Origin: an uncultured Lachnospiraceae bacterium
GTDB lineage: Bacteria; Bacillota; Clostridia; Lachnospirales; Lachnospiraceae
Reading direction: 5' to 3'
Assembly: GCA_947625755.1 (NCBI GenBank)
Contig: CANQPJ010000003.1
Span: 97,045-161,044 of the forward strand
DNA: 64,000 nt
Both the position numbers and the translations under genes were made by a program. The notes beneath the pieces were generated by a model that saw only the letters and a list, made by a program, of their open reading frames with translations, was not told the DNA's origin and searched no databases. Below are positions 63,966-64,000 of this stretch, piece after piece; positions within the stretch are counted from its first letter, which is position 1; each line of letters starts with the position of its first letter.

Positions 63966-64000
63966 TAGTAATGAAAGTGTTCCAACTCTCTACACTGTGC

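Noticed and set aside
1..64000. tRNA, rRNA, CRISPR arrays, IS elements and prophage genes
   Set aside because: Looked for on both strands by eye; no cloverleaf with CCA-like end, no regular spaced repeats, and no transposase, integrase or phage structural protein was seen.

Overview
This is AT-rich DNA (visibly far more A/T than G/C) with strong Shine-Dalgarno sites, secreted Ig-like (Big_2) proteins, a cohesin/dockerin protein, an AgrC/AgrA-like LytTR two-component pair and no outer-membrane genes. That combination suggests a low-GC anaerobic Clostridia genome, most likely Lachnospiraceae; the species cannot be named from the window. No rRNA, tRNA, CRISPR array, IS element or prophage was recognised.

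Left part (1-10.9 kb). A minus-strand operon encodes three exported proteins: a Big_2 protein, a subtilisin-like protease with an added phospholipase-C-like domain, and a lipo- or secreted protein cut by the window edge. It lies behind a promoter with two perfect 15-bp direct repeats 21 bp apart, immediately upstream of a -35 box. The same repeat pair occurs at three other places: ahead of two further copies of the same leader (about 5.36-5.58 and 8.23-8.45 kb) and ahead of the histidine kinase/LytTR regulator operon (8.55-10.55 kb). The three leaders encode a conserved RNA with hairpins supported by compensatory changes. The simplest reading is a quorum-sensing-like regulon in which the LytTR regulator switches on its own operon, a surface-protein operon and two stand-alone RNAs.

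Middle part (11-20.2 kb). Ordinary genes: dihydrofolate reductase, MutY, a PD-(D/E)XK-like protein, a DUF1349 protein, a LysR regulator followed by a SsuABC/TauABC-type ABC importer, an SGNH-like exported protein with a lysine-rich Big_2 tail, and two small genes including a Cro/C1-type regulator.

Giant surface protein (20.4-39.3 kb). One 17.9-kb gene encodes a 5,959-residue exported protein: a signal peptide, a very basic Big_2 domain, about twenty divergent Ig-like repeats marked by a YDxDxD motif, a beta-helix-like segment and an M26/Zmp-type zinc metallopeptidase with HETLH. The gene just upstream encodes a membrane protein with an external cohesin-like domain and an external dockerin. 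They probably form one operon.

Right part (39.5-62.4 kb). A long row of small, mostly minus-strand, single-gene units: GNAT acetyltransferases, methyltransferases, HAD, Nudix, HIT, P-loop kinases, a nitrilase, cytidine deaminase, regulators fused to enzymes, and a DUF3800 gene with a structured leader. Many units are broken: internal deletions, single nonsense codons, and chimeras made from pieces of different genes (Nudix+VOC, GNAT+M24 peptidase, DUF3795+GNAT). Repeated 45-bp and 159-bp segments and four related terminator hairpins sit at or near the junctions. It reads as a rapidly shuffled accessory island. The window ends with a VWA/OmpA-like lipoprotein.
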